64,000 bases of DNA from Toxonevra muliebris (Eukaryota; Arthropoda; Insecta; Diptera; Pallopteridae): assembly GCA_963691655.1 (NCBI GenBank), contig OY829326.1, forward strand, positions 79,167,235 to 79,231,234, given 5' to 3'. The translations under genes were made by a program, and so were the position numbers. Below are positions 36,449-49,400 of this stretch, one piece after another; position 1 is the stretch's first letter; each line of letters begins with the position of its first letter. The notes under the pieces were generated by a model. The model saw only the letters and a program-made list of their open reading frames with translations, did no database searches and was not told the DNA's origin.

Positions 36449-39400
36449 TGTTTTTCAAATATTTTTTTCCCCACGGAGAAATTATATCAATTGGTGTTGG
36501 CAGCAAAACTGTGAAGAGAACGTTGTAAAAATTTTTGTTTTTCCTGTGTTTACTGTTTACGTCAGGTGATTTTGATCATTTATACCAGTACATCAGTAAT
36601 GTGTTTTTGTTGTGACTTTGTACTTGTTGTGCGCTGCCACAAACTCTTAGAATTTCGCCATGATTTTTTTCTCAATACTTAAGTAAATGGGAACGTTAGG
36701 TCGCAATTTTAGAGAATTTGACGAATGCTTGGGAAGAAAAAATTATACAAAGGATATTTTTTTTTTGAAACTGATACCTTTAACACTTATGCAACTTTAA
36801 GCAGTGATAGCAATTGTAATAACTTCAAAATCATAAAAATTAAAAACAAATCAAAAATTTACCAAGAGTAAAGTTAAATCAAATTAGTAAAAAAAGAAAA
36901 CAAACTAAAAATCTTTCAAAATAAAACAAAGCGTTTTTTTTTTTTTTTTTGTCATAGTTTTTGTGTTTTTAATAATTTTTGTTAAAATTAATTTATTTTT
37001 GAAAATTAATATTAATTAAATAAACAATAATTGAATGCTATATACAATAAATAATAAATGTTATTTTTTTGTTTTGTGGTTTTCATGTAGTTGTGATTTG
37101 CATCTTGTTTCTCGTCGATTATATTTTATACATACATTAATTAAAAAAGAAATTTCACAATTTTTTATTTTTAATTTTCGCTTTTCGATTTTTAACAATA
37201 TCATTTTGTTCACTTTTTTACACAAATAAAGAGTTGAAGCGTTTTCTCCCATCGAATACAAAAGAGACAGAGTGTGTGTGTGTGAGGTTGAGTGTAGATA
37301 AAATGAGACAAATACCAAACACGGTCATGAGTGATGAATGATGATTAGATGAATTTGAAATTGAGTGAGTTTGAGTGAGAGAAGACTGATGGATAAGATT
37401 ACATTGAAGACGAAAAAAAAGATCAAATTGTTATTTCAACTCTCTCACTTTCAACTCCATTCTCTTCTTAAATTTTCGCACAAAATTATGCAAAATAATT
37501 CATATGTTTTTATTTATTTTGCAATTATGTGCGTTGTTTGTTTTTAATTTTACTTTTTTTTGTCTTTACTATAATATCAGTTGTTTTTGTAGTTGTTATT
37601 TTAGCTTTAAATTTATGAAAATATCCTGCACTCATTTTGTCGTCCATTTTGACAAAGTTCTATTTTTTTCCTTTTTCAATGATTTTTAAATTTCTGTTTT
37701 CTATTAAATTAAAATAATAATATATATTTATTTATATGTATTTGTTTTTAATTTACTTTAATATTTTCTTTATTTTTTAATTACTTGGAAAGACTAAACA
37801 ATTCAGGTATTTGGTAAGCAATCTTAATGCATTTTTCTTCTTTTTTATAGTAATTTAAATTTTAAATTAATTAATATTAAATAATTATTAATTTACATTT
37901 TTACAAATATAATAATCGATCTAATTATTGTTTGTTTTGTTTTTCACTTAAAACTAATTAAATTAATATTTGCTTTCTCTCATAACTTTAGTTTTGCGTT
38001 TTTCTTGTTAATAAACTCTTGTTCTTTTGTTCAGTTTTCAAATTGTTTTTGCTTTTTCTTCCTTTCTTTTTTTTTGTAGAATTTACAAATATTTCTGCTT
38101 AAATTTTAGTAATATATTTTTAGAGTTTATTTTTATGAATCAGTTACTTTTTCTCAGGTTTTTGTTTTTTTTTTTCAAGTTGAAGAAGTTGGCAATTATT
38201 TCTTAGTTTTGAGTTTTTACTTTACTGTTATTTTTTTTTATTTTTAGTTTTATGGACCAAAGCTCAAAAGAAAGTCTAAACCACGAAAGCAAAATAGTGG
38301 AAGAGAAAATAAAATAGAAAGCTGAGAGAAACTTAAAGATTGAGAAATTCAAAATTCCATCAATATAATTGCAAAGATTAGAGACAATATACATATATTG
38401 TTTTACAGCCATGTTTTAAAATTCTGAATTCCGATCGAAATCATCTGTCAATTCATCAGAATTTATATTTGAAAATCTTGAGAGCCATTCTTCGGTAAAA
38501 TAAATTACTGATACAATTTTAAATGTGTTCAATAGAATTATTTGCTTTAACTTTCACAGTGAAAGTTTTTAATGGAAAACAAATCAAAGCATTTTCCTGA
38601 AAAGCTTGGAATTGTATTTGATTTCGATATCGAAAAATATGCAAAATATCCAAAAAAAAAAAAAAAAAAGACGAAATGATTTCTAAGAAATTAGTAATAT
38701 TTAAACTGGTTCACTTTTACCAACAACATGCTCTGACTACTGTGTATATGCGAAATATGCGTCAGGAACATTATCCATAATTTACATGTACTTTTAGCGT
38801 GTTGATCTCGATGGCGTACTCAGTGATGCATTTGTTTTGTGTAGTTTAAGAGGTATTATGATTTAATTTTGAAAAAATTCGAATATTTTGGACTTGTATT
38901 TTTAAATATGCAAAAAATATAAAAGCGCATTAAAAGCGAAAACAATTTGCCCACGTTAAAATTAAATTAAAAAAAAAAAAATTTCAAACTTTTCTCATAT
39001 ATCTTCTACGTTGTGATATACATTGATTTTAATACGTTTTGCCTTCTCATTTCAACAGAAACAAAATAATATGAAAGCAAATAAAGCAATTTTTGATAAC
39101 AAAAAAATATTGCACGCTAAAATGATCAATTTGAAAGTGATGTAATTTCATTTTATTCAATATTTTCGATAAATTTGTAACATTCTCGGCTCTATTTAAC
39201 TGGATTGATATCTAGTTTGAAATATTCAGTGGCAAATTATTTTTCCGGCTTTTAGCTTTGTATCTTTTAAAAATATAAGAGATATAAAATACAGATGGAT
39301 TTTTTTTTGATTTTTGTAAACGCTGGCGGTGAAAAACAAAATGATTAACAAATGTTTATCATAGAAATAAGATATGAGATGCCTGATGCAAAAAATAATG

Positions 39401-39837
39401 TTACATAAATTTAGAATATAATTTGAAAAAGTTACATAAATATATAGCAAATATAACAATTTAATTTTAAAATTGATAACCTTTAATTGCTTGATATTAT
39501 GATTCGATACATGGACAATTTTCTGAGTTTTAAATGAGTTGTTATAATTGAAACTCTAATCATTTGCAAAATTTTTCTTCTTTTTTTTTTTGTAAATAAA
39601 AAACTTCTACTAATGTATTGCAATTTATAAATAGCACATGAAAAATTAAAAGAAAAAACTAAATATGGCAATTGATTTGCATTTTGTTTTTGCTTCTTTT
39701 TCTTTCTCTGGTAACAATACAAAAACATGCAACATAAATTATTGTATTAATATTGTATTTAGTTATATTTTTGAAATATATATCGTATATTTCTAAGTTT
39801 TATCATTTCTTTTTATAAATAATCACAATTATTAGTT

Positions 39838-39855
39838 ATATATATATATATATAG
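39838..39855. repeat. TA microsatellite
   Basis: Uninterrupted (TA) dinucleotide run. Confidence 0.8.
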
Positions 39856-42800
39856 TTGTTATTTTTCTTTTTCATTTAATACATAATAATAATAATGCAA
39901 GCAATCGTGAAGCAAATAATATTGTTTAAAAAAATAACAAATTATCATAATAATTGTTGTTGTATTTTGTAGTAATTAATAAATAATTTAATGCTATTTT
40001 TTATAATAATAATTACAATTACTATTATTTCCAAATTGTACATTGCGCTATTAAAAATATAATAATAGATTTTTGTTGGGTTTTTTTTTTTCGTTTGTTT
40101 GTTGTTTGATTAATTACATAATTATTAAATTTTACTAACAATAAAAAATTAATTTCAATTTGTTGCAATTGCTTAGAACTTAAATTAAAAGAAAAATGGT
40201 TTAAAAATGTAAGCGCGCAGCTGAAAGAACTTAACACTAAATAGAAGTTATACTAAGAATATGTTTTTGTTTTGTTTCTTTTTTTTTAATATTAATAATT
40301 AATGATAATAATAATAATATATGTATATAAATTAAGCATTTGTTGTTTTTAAAAAGTAAAGAGTTTCTAAAATATACTTTAATTAATGTGTACACAAATT
40401 TAAATATTGCTTAAACAGTTTTTGTATGATTCTTTTATTTTTGTTTTGTGATATACTTGTGAATTTTGAAAATGCAAATTGTTTTTTAATAAATTTTTTT
40501 AAATAAAATGGAAACACAACTTCTCTTTTACTGGCGAGGAAGGAAAGGAATTATGAAGGAGAAACAAGAAAGATAAACAGAGGTAATGATTGAATTGAGC
40601 AAGCTTTCTGCAACATATGCTGGCAGAAAAATCTATGATGAAACCTGTTGATGCATGAATGGTAAATATTTTCATTCAAGAGTACAACATTTTTTTTGTA
40701 AAGGAGCCAAGTCGATGCTAATAATGCAAGCATAGTGTAGAATAATCATAAAATACAATTAAATATTGTAAAAATAATTAAAAAAAAAAACATTAACGGC
40801 CAATGAGCTCGAGCACAAATCTGGAAATAAGAACTTATTTTATCTGCGATTATAAGTTTGCTCAACACTGTTCTAAAAACAATGCTGACCAAAAGATACA
40901 GCATAATTCGAGCTGTTTCAAATCACATCATTTTTTCAAAAACTAGAAAAATTTTGCGATTTTTTTTTTTTAGATATTTGTTTATATATTTCGATCCAAT
41001 AAATTTTTTTTTTTTAATAGTTATACATATTTCTATTCAAAATTCGGTTTTATTTAAAAATATACTTAAGTGTGTTGTCCTCATTTTTGGTCAAAAAGAA
41101 TTAAAAATCCAAAATACAAAATCCTTTAAAATGTAAAAATATGCAAAAATTTTATAAAAATTTAAACGTAAGCCGTAAAAGAAAATCTTTAGCCGCTTTA
41201 ATAAACGTTATTGACATTTATGAGCGTAAAAATCTTATTGAATATGTCATAGTGAAAACCGGACGCTCAAATGATCTTTGGTCTTTCTTCTTGTTTTTTC
41301 AACTCTCTGATAAAAGCATGTTTGCAGAGGATCATTGGTCAACGCTCACTAAGTAACTTTCGTTACCCGTGAATTTGTGAAAAGGTGAAAAAGTTAGACT
41401 TGCACTATTTATTCACAGCGTACGTAACTTCAACGCATTCATTTTTTTATTAAGTATAATGTTGATGTTGCTGCAATGTCAGTCTATCTCTTTTTGAGCA
41501 ATTTTTTGTGGTTTTCCACCCCTAATATCGGTTACATTCGTCGTTCATATGTTGATCTAGAATATATGAAGAAATATCATCTTTGGTTAAACAGCAAAAA
41601 AAATATTAATTATGAATCATCATTTCCTTTCCTTTTCGAAATTTAAGTTTTCTTTTTAAAGTAAATAAATGGAATTGAAATGATATTCCACTAACAGCAG
41701 CTTTATGAAATAATTGAAAAAAATCTGCACATTTTTAGTTTTTTTTTAAATAAATACAATAATTCCCTCATTTACCAAATTTTAAAGTCAATTCTTTTAT
41801 ATTATATAATTTATATATATCATAGATATATAACATTATACATTTCACATCAGTATTTAGAAAATTACAACTTGATTTCATATTTCAAATTAATTTCAGA
41901 ATATTCCATTTGTATTTCAGAATAGCCATATTTCAATTCAACTTCATCATTATTATTCCAAAGTGATTTTAGAATAGAATATTTCATTTGCAGTTTAGAA
42001 AATTTAGAATTTACTTCAGAAAACCATTAGAAGCTCTATCTGAAATTTGTAGTATAAATGAAATTTTCTTCAGTATTTTTGTAATACTCTAAAATCAATA
42101 TGAGTAGATTTCCATTAAAATTGACCGGCCGTAATTAGAGATCACGTTTCTTAGTTATGAGCACATGAGTCTGTCATGCTTGCATACGATAACGATACAC
42201 TTTCTCAAATCGGTAGCGAGTTAACTATTGAAACAAAATTGAATTGCTCGGAAATAAAAGAAAACGTTTAAATTATACTATCTTGTTGCTGTTTAATCGC
42301 TGAAATTTATCAAACCTTTGTGTGCAAAGATTAGGTTTTTTTTGTTGCTTAATGCCGTTGGATGAACACAGTGCAGAGTTTATCGTTTAAAGTTTTTCTA
42401 ATATTTGCATATAAGAAATACCTTGAGATCTTTGAAGTAGAAAATTTGTAGGATCCTAGCCAGCTTCATCCACGGGCTCATCTCACAGGAATCAAGATGA
42501 CAAAATTTGCTGTGTGGGGCATTGTTTTTTTTTTACGACTTAACGAATTCAATGGCAATATCTCTTGGTGTGGGAAAAGAAAAAACTACAATTATATAAA
42601 AAAAAAGTATTTTTTTATATCAAGAAACATGGTTGCATCAAAAATAATAATTTTTGCAAAGTATAATCAATTATTAAAAACTTGACTTAAAAACTATTGA
42701 TATTATTATAAACAACGACTTTAGCCACCTAAATTTACAATAGAAGTAGAGAATTCACAAAAGAAATCAAATTATTTATAAATTTTTGAAATCAATCAAC

Positions 42801-42936
42801 AGTTAAAGGAGGGAAGGATAGTCAAGGGGAGCTGGGAGCGTGGATGAGAGGAATTTTTTTTTTTTACAAATTAAAAATGTAAATACTAATTTACATAAAT
42901 TGTAGTCATAGTAGTAGCAGTAGAATTGTGTAGTAA

Positions 42937-42942
42937 TTTATT
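42937..42942 (-). promoter_or_regulatory. Possible poly(A) signal of Spt20
   Basis: Minus-strand AATAAA about 92 bases after the stop codon. Many AATAAA words occur in this AT-rich stretch, so the site is only a candidate. Confidence 0.3.
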
Positions 42943-43033
42943 TAGGTAGTATGTTGTAGAGTTTTTGCTTGCTGTTATTTTCTTCTTCTTCGCCATGTTT
43001 GTTTTTAGTTTTTTGTTTTTCTTGCTATTAATT

Positions 43034-43082
43034 TTATTTATTTACATCAGTCGCTGACCTACGCCGATTCGCTGCTGCCTGC

Positions 43083-43134
<52 letters not shown>

Positions 43135-43461
43135 TAACAGCTGCAGCAGCTGCTATTGCTGTTATAGTGCGTTGGCTAAGATTTCCTGTGGCCGTTGCAG
43201 TGCGGCCAGTTATTTGTATATGCTGTTGCTGTTGTTGATGCTGTTGCTGCGCTAATTGCTGCCCAATAATAACAGTATGCTGCTGTTGGTGATTTTGTGG
43301 TGCCGTTTGTGATGCTGCCGATGCGGTAACTTGATTTAGGATGCGATGTTGCTGTTGTTGTTGTGGTGCTTTTATTGTTTTCAGTTGCAGTTTTTGTGTT
43401 GACATCACAATAGGCGTGGCAGTTAGATTAGCTGTTGTCGTTATGGCATTTGAGGTTGTTG
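43034..43461 (-). CDS. Spt20: Spt20 terminal coding exon
   Basis: Acceptor ATTGCAG, then CA ACA ACC; the carried G gives ATTSNAITTT. The exon contains a run of about 18 glutamines, then AAANRRRSATDVNK and TAA. Confidence 0.86.
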
Positions 43462-46400
43462 CTGCAATTGATAAAATTGTGATGGGTATGGAAATAGTTG
43501 GTAGAAAGGTGAATAAAATGATTATTAAGTTGAAATTGCATTGCCATTACAATCAATTTGGTTACGAGTATTTCTTACCATTCATAGGCGTGGTTGCAAT
43601 TTTCAACGTTGATCCACCAATGTTACGTTGCGTTGTTATTAACTGACGATTTCCTAATTGCTTTGTGCCCACCACTTGTATATTACGCGGCCGCTGTTGA
43701 ATTGTGCCCACCAACTGTATGGATTGATTGGTGCCACCAGAAGCGCTACTCACACTTATTGTTTGTTGTTGCTGCTGCTGTTGTTGTTGCTGTTGTTGCT
43801 GCACAACAACACTGCTACCTGCAACACCACCACCTGAGGTACGGATTGTTTGAGGATTTAGTTTTTGTACACCGGGACCAACAAATTGAGCTGGAATAAA
43901 AGGGGAAGTCGCGGGTTTTTGTTTTTGTTTTTGTTTTGGTTAAATGAATTGGTTTGTTTTGTAGTTGTTAGTTATGCGAAAAAATGCGTAAATTTCTCTC
44001 TAAATTTTATTTTCTTTTGTTAGTCAAGTAGTTTGAACTGCAAAAATTTTGAATAGAATTTCTTACTGGGGATTTCAAAAAATGCCAAAAAGATTCTATT
44101 TTTTAAAATTGAATTTATATTTATTCGTGAGAACAAGAACGAGATATGGCGAAATGGGGGGGTGCATTTTGATGAAATCTTACAGGTTGCGTGCATATTT
44201 CTCTTTCCAAAATCAAAAGTTAAACTAAAAACAAATAAAAAAAATGTAGTTGGGTAATGGAAATGCGTGGAAATGCATGTGTCGCAGGGAGTGGGGAAAA
44301 ATAATGAAAAATGCAAAAAGAAAAGAATTTGTGTAGTTTTGCAGTTTAAATGGAAATTTGTCAGTTTTTTTGTTTTGGATTTTTTTTTTTTTTTTTTTTG
44401 TTTCATAAAATAATATTTATAAATACAATAAATTATAGAAATAATATTATTTTAATAATAATAATTTTTAAAGCTAAAACGAAAATTAAACAAAGCAAAT
44501 TAATCTTCAGTTTCGCTTTAGTTAAAAATATTGGGCAAATAGGCGTGGCATACTTCATACAAAAGTGCTATACAATCGCGCTTAAAGGCATGCCAATTTA
44601 TAGACTTGGTTAAGGTTTTAAAAAGTTTGTTAAATTTATGTTGCAAAAACATCTTTCAACGTTTTTAGTATTAGTATTAGTCACAATGAGAAATACTCAC
44701 ATAGAGTAATGCAATAATCTTCACCACAAGCGTCGATTTTAAGTAATAATTTCCAGCATTAACTGAGATGTTTTCAGTTTTTTAAGTAGGTAATATTTTC
44801 TGATTAAAAACCATGGCATAATTATAACAGGTGATAAACTACGTGTAGGTGTACCAATCCTAGCATTATACACCAACGCTAGCTGTCGCATCTTGCATAA
44901 AAAGGAGCTGAGTGGTCGTATACCAGTTACTACTGGAGTTTGGCAAGATTGCGTGCTATCACCTCTACTCTTCAACATTGTCTTGGAAGTTGTGATGAGC
45001 AAAGCTACACGCGAAACTAAAGGAATAACGTGGGGACTAAATGGACGGCTCGAAGATCTTAATTACGCTGACGATATTTGTCTTATGGCTCACAATTTTG
45101 TAGACCTGTCAAATAAATTAACACTGGTAGCACAAATTGCTGCATAAGTAGGCCTGAAAATTAACATTGGCAAAACAAAGGTAATGCGTGTAAACACTAA
45201 CTGCACGCAAAAATTCCAAATCAATAACGTAGAGCTCGAAGACGTAGACTCCTTTTGCTTTTTGGGGAGCATAATATCTGCTAATGGTGCCTCAAAAGAA
45301 GACATCGAAAACCGTGTAAAAAAAGTGAAGCAAGCTTTCGGTGCTCTCAATGCTGTGTGGAACTCCACTATCATCACACGGCGCACAAAAATAAAAACAT
45401 TTAACTCCAACGTGAAGTCCACTCTTTTGTACGGCTGCGGAACCTGGAACCTTGCAGCATCTGACCTCCAAACGCTGCAGGTTTTCACTAATCGTTGTCT
45501 CCGCAAAATATTGAGAATTTTCTGGCCCGATACGATCTCAAACACTGACCTGTGGTATCGCTGTAACCAGACACCAATGCGCTTGGAAATCCTGAAAAGG
45601 AAATGGGGCTGGCTCGGGCACGTGTTAAGAAGAGACCAATCCGACATCACCCGCAACGCAATTGACTGGAACCCTCAGGGCTGCCGACGCAGAGGCAGAC
45701 CAGCAATGACCTGGAGGAGGAAGGTGACGACGTACTCAAGACCAACAGAGCCTGGAGTGAAATCAAGAGACTAGCGCATGACAGAGAGAAATGGAGGAAC
45801 CTTGTTGCGGCCCTTCGATCCCCGCGGAGCCATAGTAACATATATATATATATATATATATAAACTACGTCAACACTCTCTTACTCTTTTTTATTATTTT
45901 TTTCTATGGAGAGTTACAAACCGGTAAAAATCATTGCTTACGTTTTGTTGCTCCCAATGAATTTCTTCTTGTATTTTTGACATTTCTGGGTCTTTGCAAC
46001 AACAAAGCAGTGTGCTGTTGTTGTTTTGCTGTACTTATTGTAATGCTGCTACCATGTTAAATTTCACAAAACTATGAAAAATGTTGAGTTTCACTCTTTC
46101 TATTTTTAAAATTATGGGCCCCTAAGCCGTCACTAGGAATACAAAGGAAACTTCAATATCAATGGGTTATGATAGTTTAGTTGGATCAGTTGAAAAATTT
46201 CGTTTTTCAATTTTTGAATTTAAAACAAACATAGAAAAAAAAATATATTCTCAAAAATCCTTCCAACAACACTATCTCAGATCGCCGCTGCTATTCACTA
46301 GATGAACAGCACTATTGCTTATCAGGTATAATTCTATTGTGTAACGAACTTTTATGGTGCCTGGAGTCTGGAGTCAGCTACAGACGTAGAAGGGCTCGCT

Positions 46401-49400
46401 TATGGCCCAGAAATAGATAAATCTATGTAAGTCGAAAAAAAAATTGAACTATGAAAAAGATAATCTTAAAATTTAAACCGGATTATCTCACAACAGTAGT
46501 TTTTGAGAAAAGTAGTTGTGGTGTCCGAAATTTCTCAAAAAGTATTTTGCAATTTTTTTTTATAATAAAGCAAGGTCTGAATGAAGGATTTTTAACAGGG
46601 ACGGGAAATAGCTATTATGAAATTTTTTGTGAAGGAAAAAGCTGCCCAAAATTAAAAAATGTTCGTAAAAATCACTGCGTTACGTAATAGATAGAGAGTT
46701 CAAAATTATTAATGTAGAAAAATTAGTCGAAAATTGCCTTACGTAATATGCGAACGGTCCCTTATACTAAATGACCAGCGACACAACCTAAGAGAATCAG
46801 GGTGCGTTTGAGTGAAGTAATTGTTAATAGTCAGGTTTGAATTAGGCCTCGCCCTCAACTAACTTTAGAGATTTTTTTTTTTTTGTATTTTATGTATAGT
46901 TTAATTCACTGAATAAAATAATAAAATTTATCGGCAATTATTAATCAACTTTAAAAATATTCTTCATAAAATAAAAGTTACCGGCAACGTACCGCTAGGG
47001 AGCGGTTTTTATGGACATAAAAATTAAGAAAACGGCAAAAAAGGGCACTAAAAATAATAATAAAAAAATAAATAAAAACAAAAAATTGGAAGTCAGTTAC
47101 AATTTAAAAATTCTTTATTTTATTAAAAAAAAATGCTTCATGCATTTGTGCTCACACAAACATTTTAATTTTTAAACCAATGAAAATGGAGTTTGTATAA
47201 AGCAAGGCTAAGTCGAAAATTTTTTATGAATGGCGCAGCGTCAATTACAAAATGAAAAAAAAGACATAGGGACTCGTCATATAAAGTTACAGATGAGTTT
47301 ACCTTTTCAAAATTTCTACAATCAAAATACATCGTTTTCAACCAATGGGCTAATAATAACCTTAGTAATATGATGTCAAGCTTTCTCAGCCATTTCATCA
47401 ATAAAAACGTTGGTTTCTCCAACTTAAGACCGGATTTACAAAAGAGCTTTACTATAGTCGTCATGAAAATAATTTTTTTTGAACTGCTGACTCATCGGAA
47501 ACTTTCTTCTTTATTGTATTTCTCAAAAAAATTTTTGAATTTCGGGCTGTGGAGCTTTTTCAACGGTATATTACACGTCACCACAATTTAGGCAAGGTAG
47601 CGGTAAAATACGTTATTTTTTACCCAACGTTAGAAGTTGTTATTTATTTGCGCTTTCTTTTTTACATTTATCGCCTTAGTATGTTTCTCTCGGTTTACGC
47701 CCTGCTGCACATATTTTTTTCGTGGCATACTTTTAACAGTGTAAACGAAGCATTAAAATTAGCGAAAGATTAAAAAGGCAAAGTGGGTAGAAAACCCAAA
47801 AAAGAAAAGCATTTTTACTTAGAAAAAATGTACCGAAAATTCGGGAAAAACTTTGAATAAAAAAACTAAAAAGGCAACATAAAATTTATATATTTGGAAT
47901 CAGGGGGCTTGAAACTCTTATCTATATATTTATTAGTATAACAACATCCTTATTCTAGAAGATCCAAAAGTGCTACACTATCATATTTAATTTATCAATT
48001 TAACGAGCTTGACGAGTAGGTTAGCCAAAAATAATCAGATTTAAAATCGAGTGGGAAGTTTTTTTGAAATTCGCTCATTGAACAAATACAAAATTAGAGA
48101 CAAGACATAAGTAACGGCACCTCTCAGAATTATCTGTATACACAACACAACAAACACCAACGAGTAGTTTGGTTCTCTTTTGATATTTGTTTTTTCATAA
48201 AGAGAATGGAATTCAGGTTCAGCGACAAATTTACAAACACCTACTTGATTCTGCTTTTTTTTTTGTTTGTTAGCTTGTTTTTTTTTTAATAAAGAGATTT
48301 CTTCCGCAAAAAAAAATAGCCCCGGTTACCGGTGCCTTACGGACTAGTATATTCTATCAGTTATCACGTAGGAGAAAATATTTATGTTATGTTTTAATAG
48401 TTATGTTGCAACATTTTTCAAGAAAATCTTATAACTGTTGCGTCCCTGATTTTTAATGCCATTAATTTTTTTTAATGCGAAAACCTCAAAACTAGACCAC
48501 TACATTCAGGCCCATGACAATACCTTATACTAATCCATTCTTTGGTTTTAATTTTTTAATAAGCAGTGATCGTTGCCACCACAAGTAATCTTGAAAAAAA
48601 GAGCTATGGTATATTCCCCTCATTACTCAATATTTATTCACAACTACTGAGAAATATGTACTATTTAATGGCATACATACATAACGCTCGTATCTTTTTT
48701 CCGACCAAAAACTGTATATTTCAACCAAAAATTTTTAAAAAACTGTATATTCCGCGGTATGAATTTTTTTCAATGATAATTAAAAGAGGAAAGCAATTTA
48801 TCCATCATCTAAATCGTCTTCGTTCTCCATTTTCATATCTCCTTCTGTAGTTGTATTGAATTTGTGCTTTGGAGAAATTTGACGAAGCGATTTCGGCTTT
48901 GCTATGAGGTATTTTTAGAAATCAACGCATGGATATTACATTTGACGGCAAGAATCGCCTTCAATGTTTCCACTTCTCTCAAAAGTATATTCATAACGAG
49001 TTGCCATTGTTCTTTCAGACGTTTTGCATTGCGATTGATAAATTTGAATTCCATAGCTCTAAAAATTTTATATTTTTTTCTCAGTATAAACGTGGTATTT
49101 TGGTAAAAAAGGTGGTATGCGGTTTTGGAGTTGAAAAAATGGTATACTACCGCGAAAAACTGTATAGATACGAGCGTTGGGCATACATGATAATAAATGT
49201 TTAATAGAATGTTTTTAAGAAAAAATTAAATTTCTATGGAAAAGAAAGACAACCAATGGTAAAATCAATAAATATCAATTCAATATTTAAGACTATAGTG
49301 GAAATAAATAAAAAGTTCAAATGTCAAATATGTATAATGGTTTAATTTTCGGTTATATAATTAAGTCATAACTAAAAAAAATACTAAAAAAAAAATAAGT

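Larger units (their letters stand above)
32916..42936. other. T-rich gene-free block between Vps36 and Spt20
   Basis: About 10 kb, especially 36.9-40.5 kb, is extremely AT-rich with long T runs on the plus strand. A frame without an ATG at about 34190-34423 (ending NNHKRL, stop) looks like an old transposon or pseudogene but is not identified. The tandem duplication and palindrome are listed separately. Confidence 0.4.
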
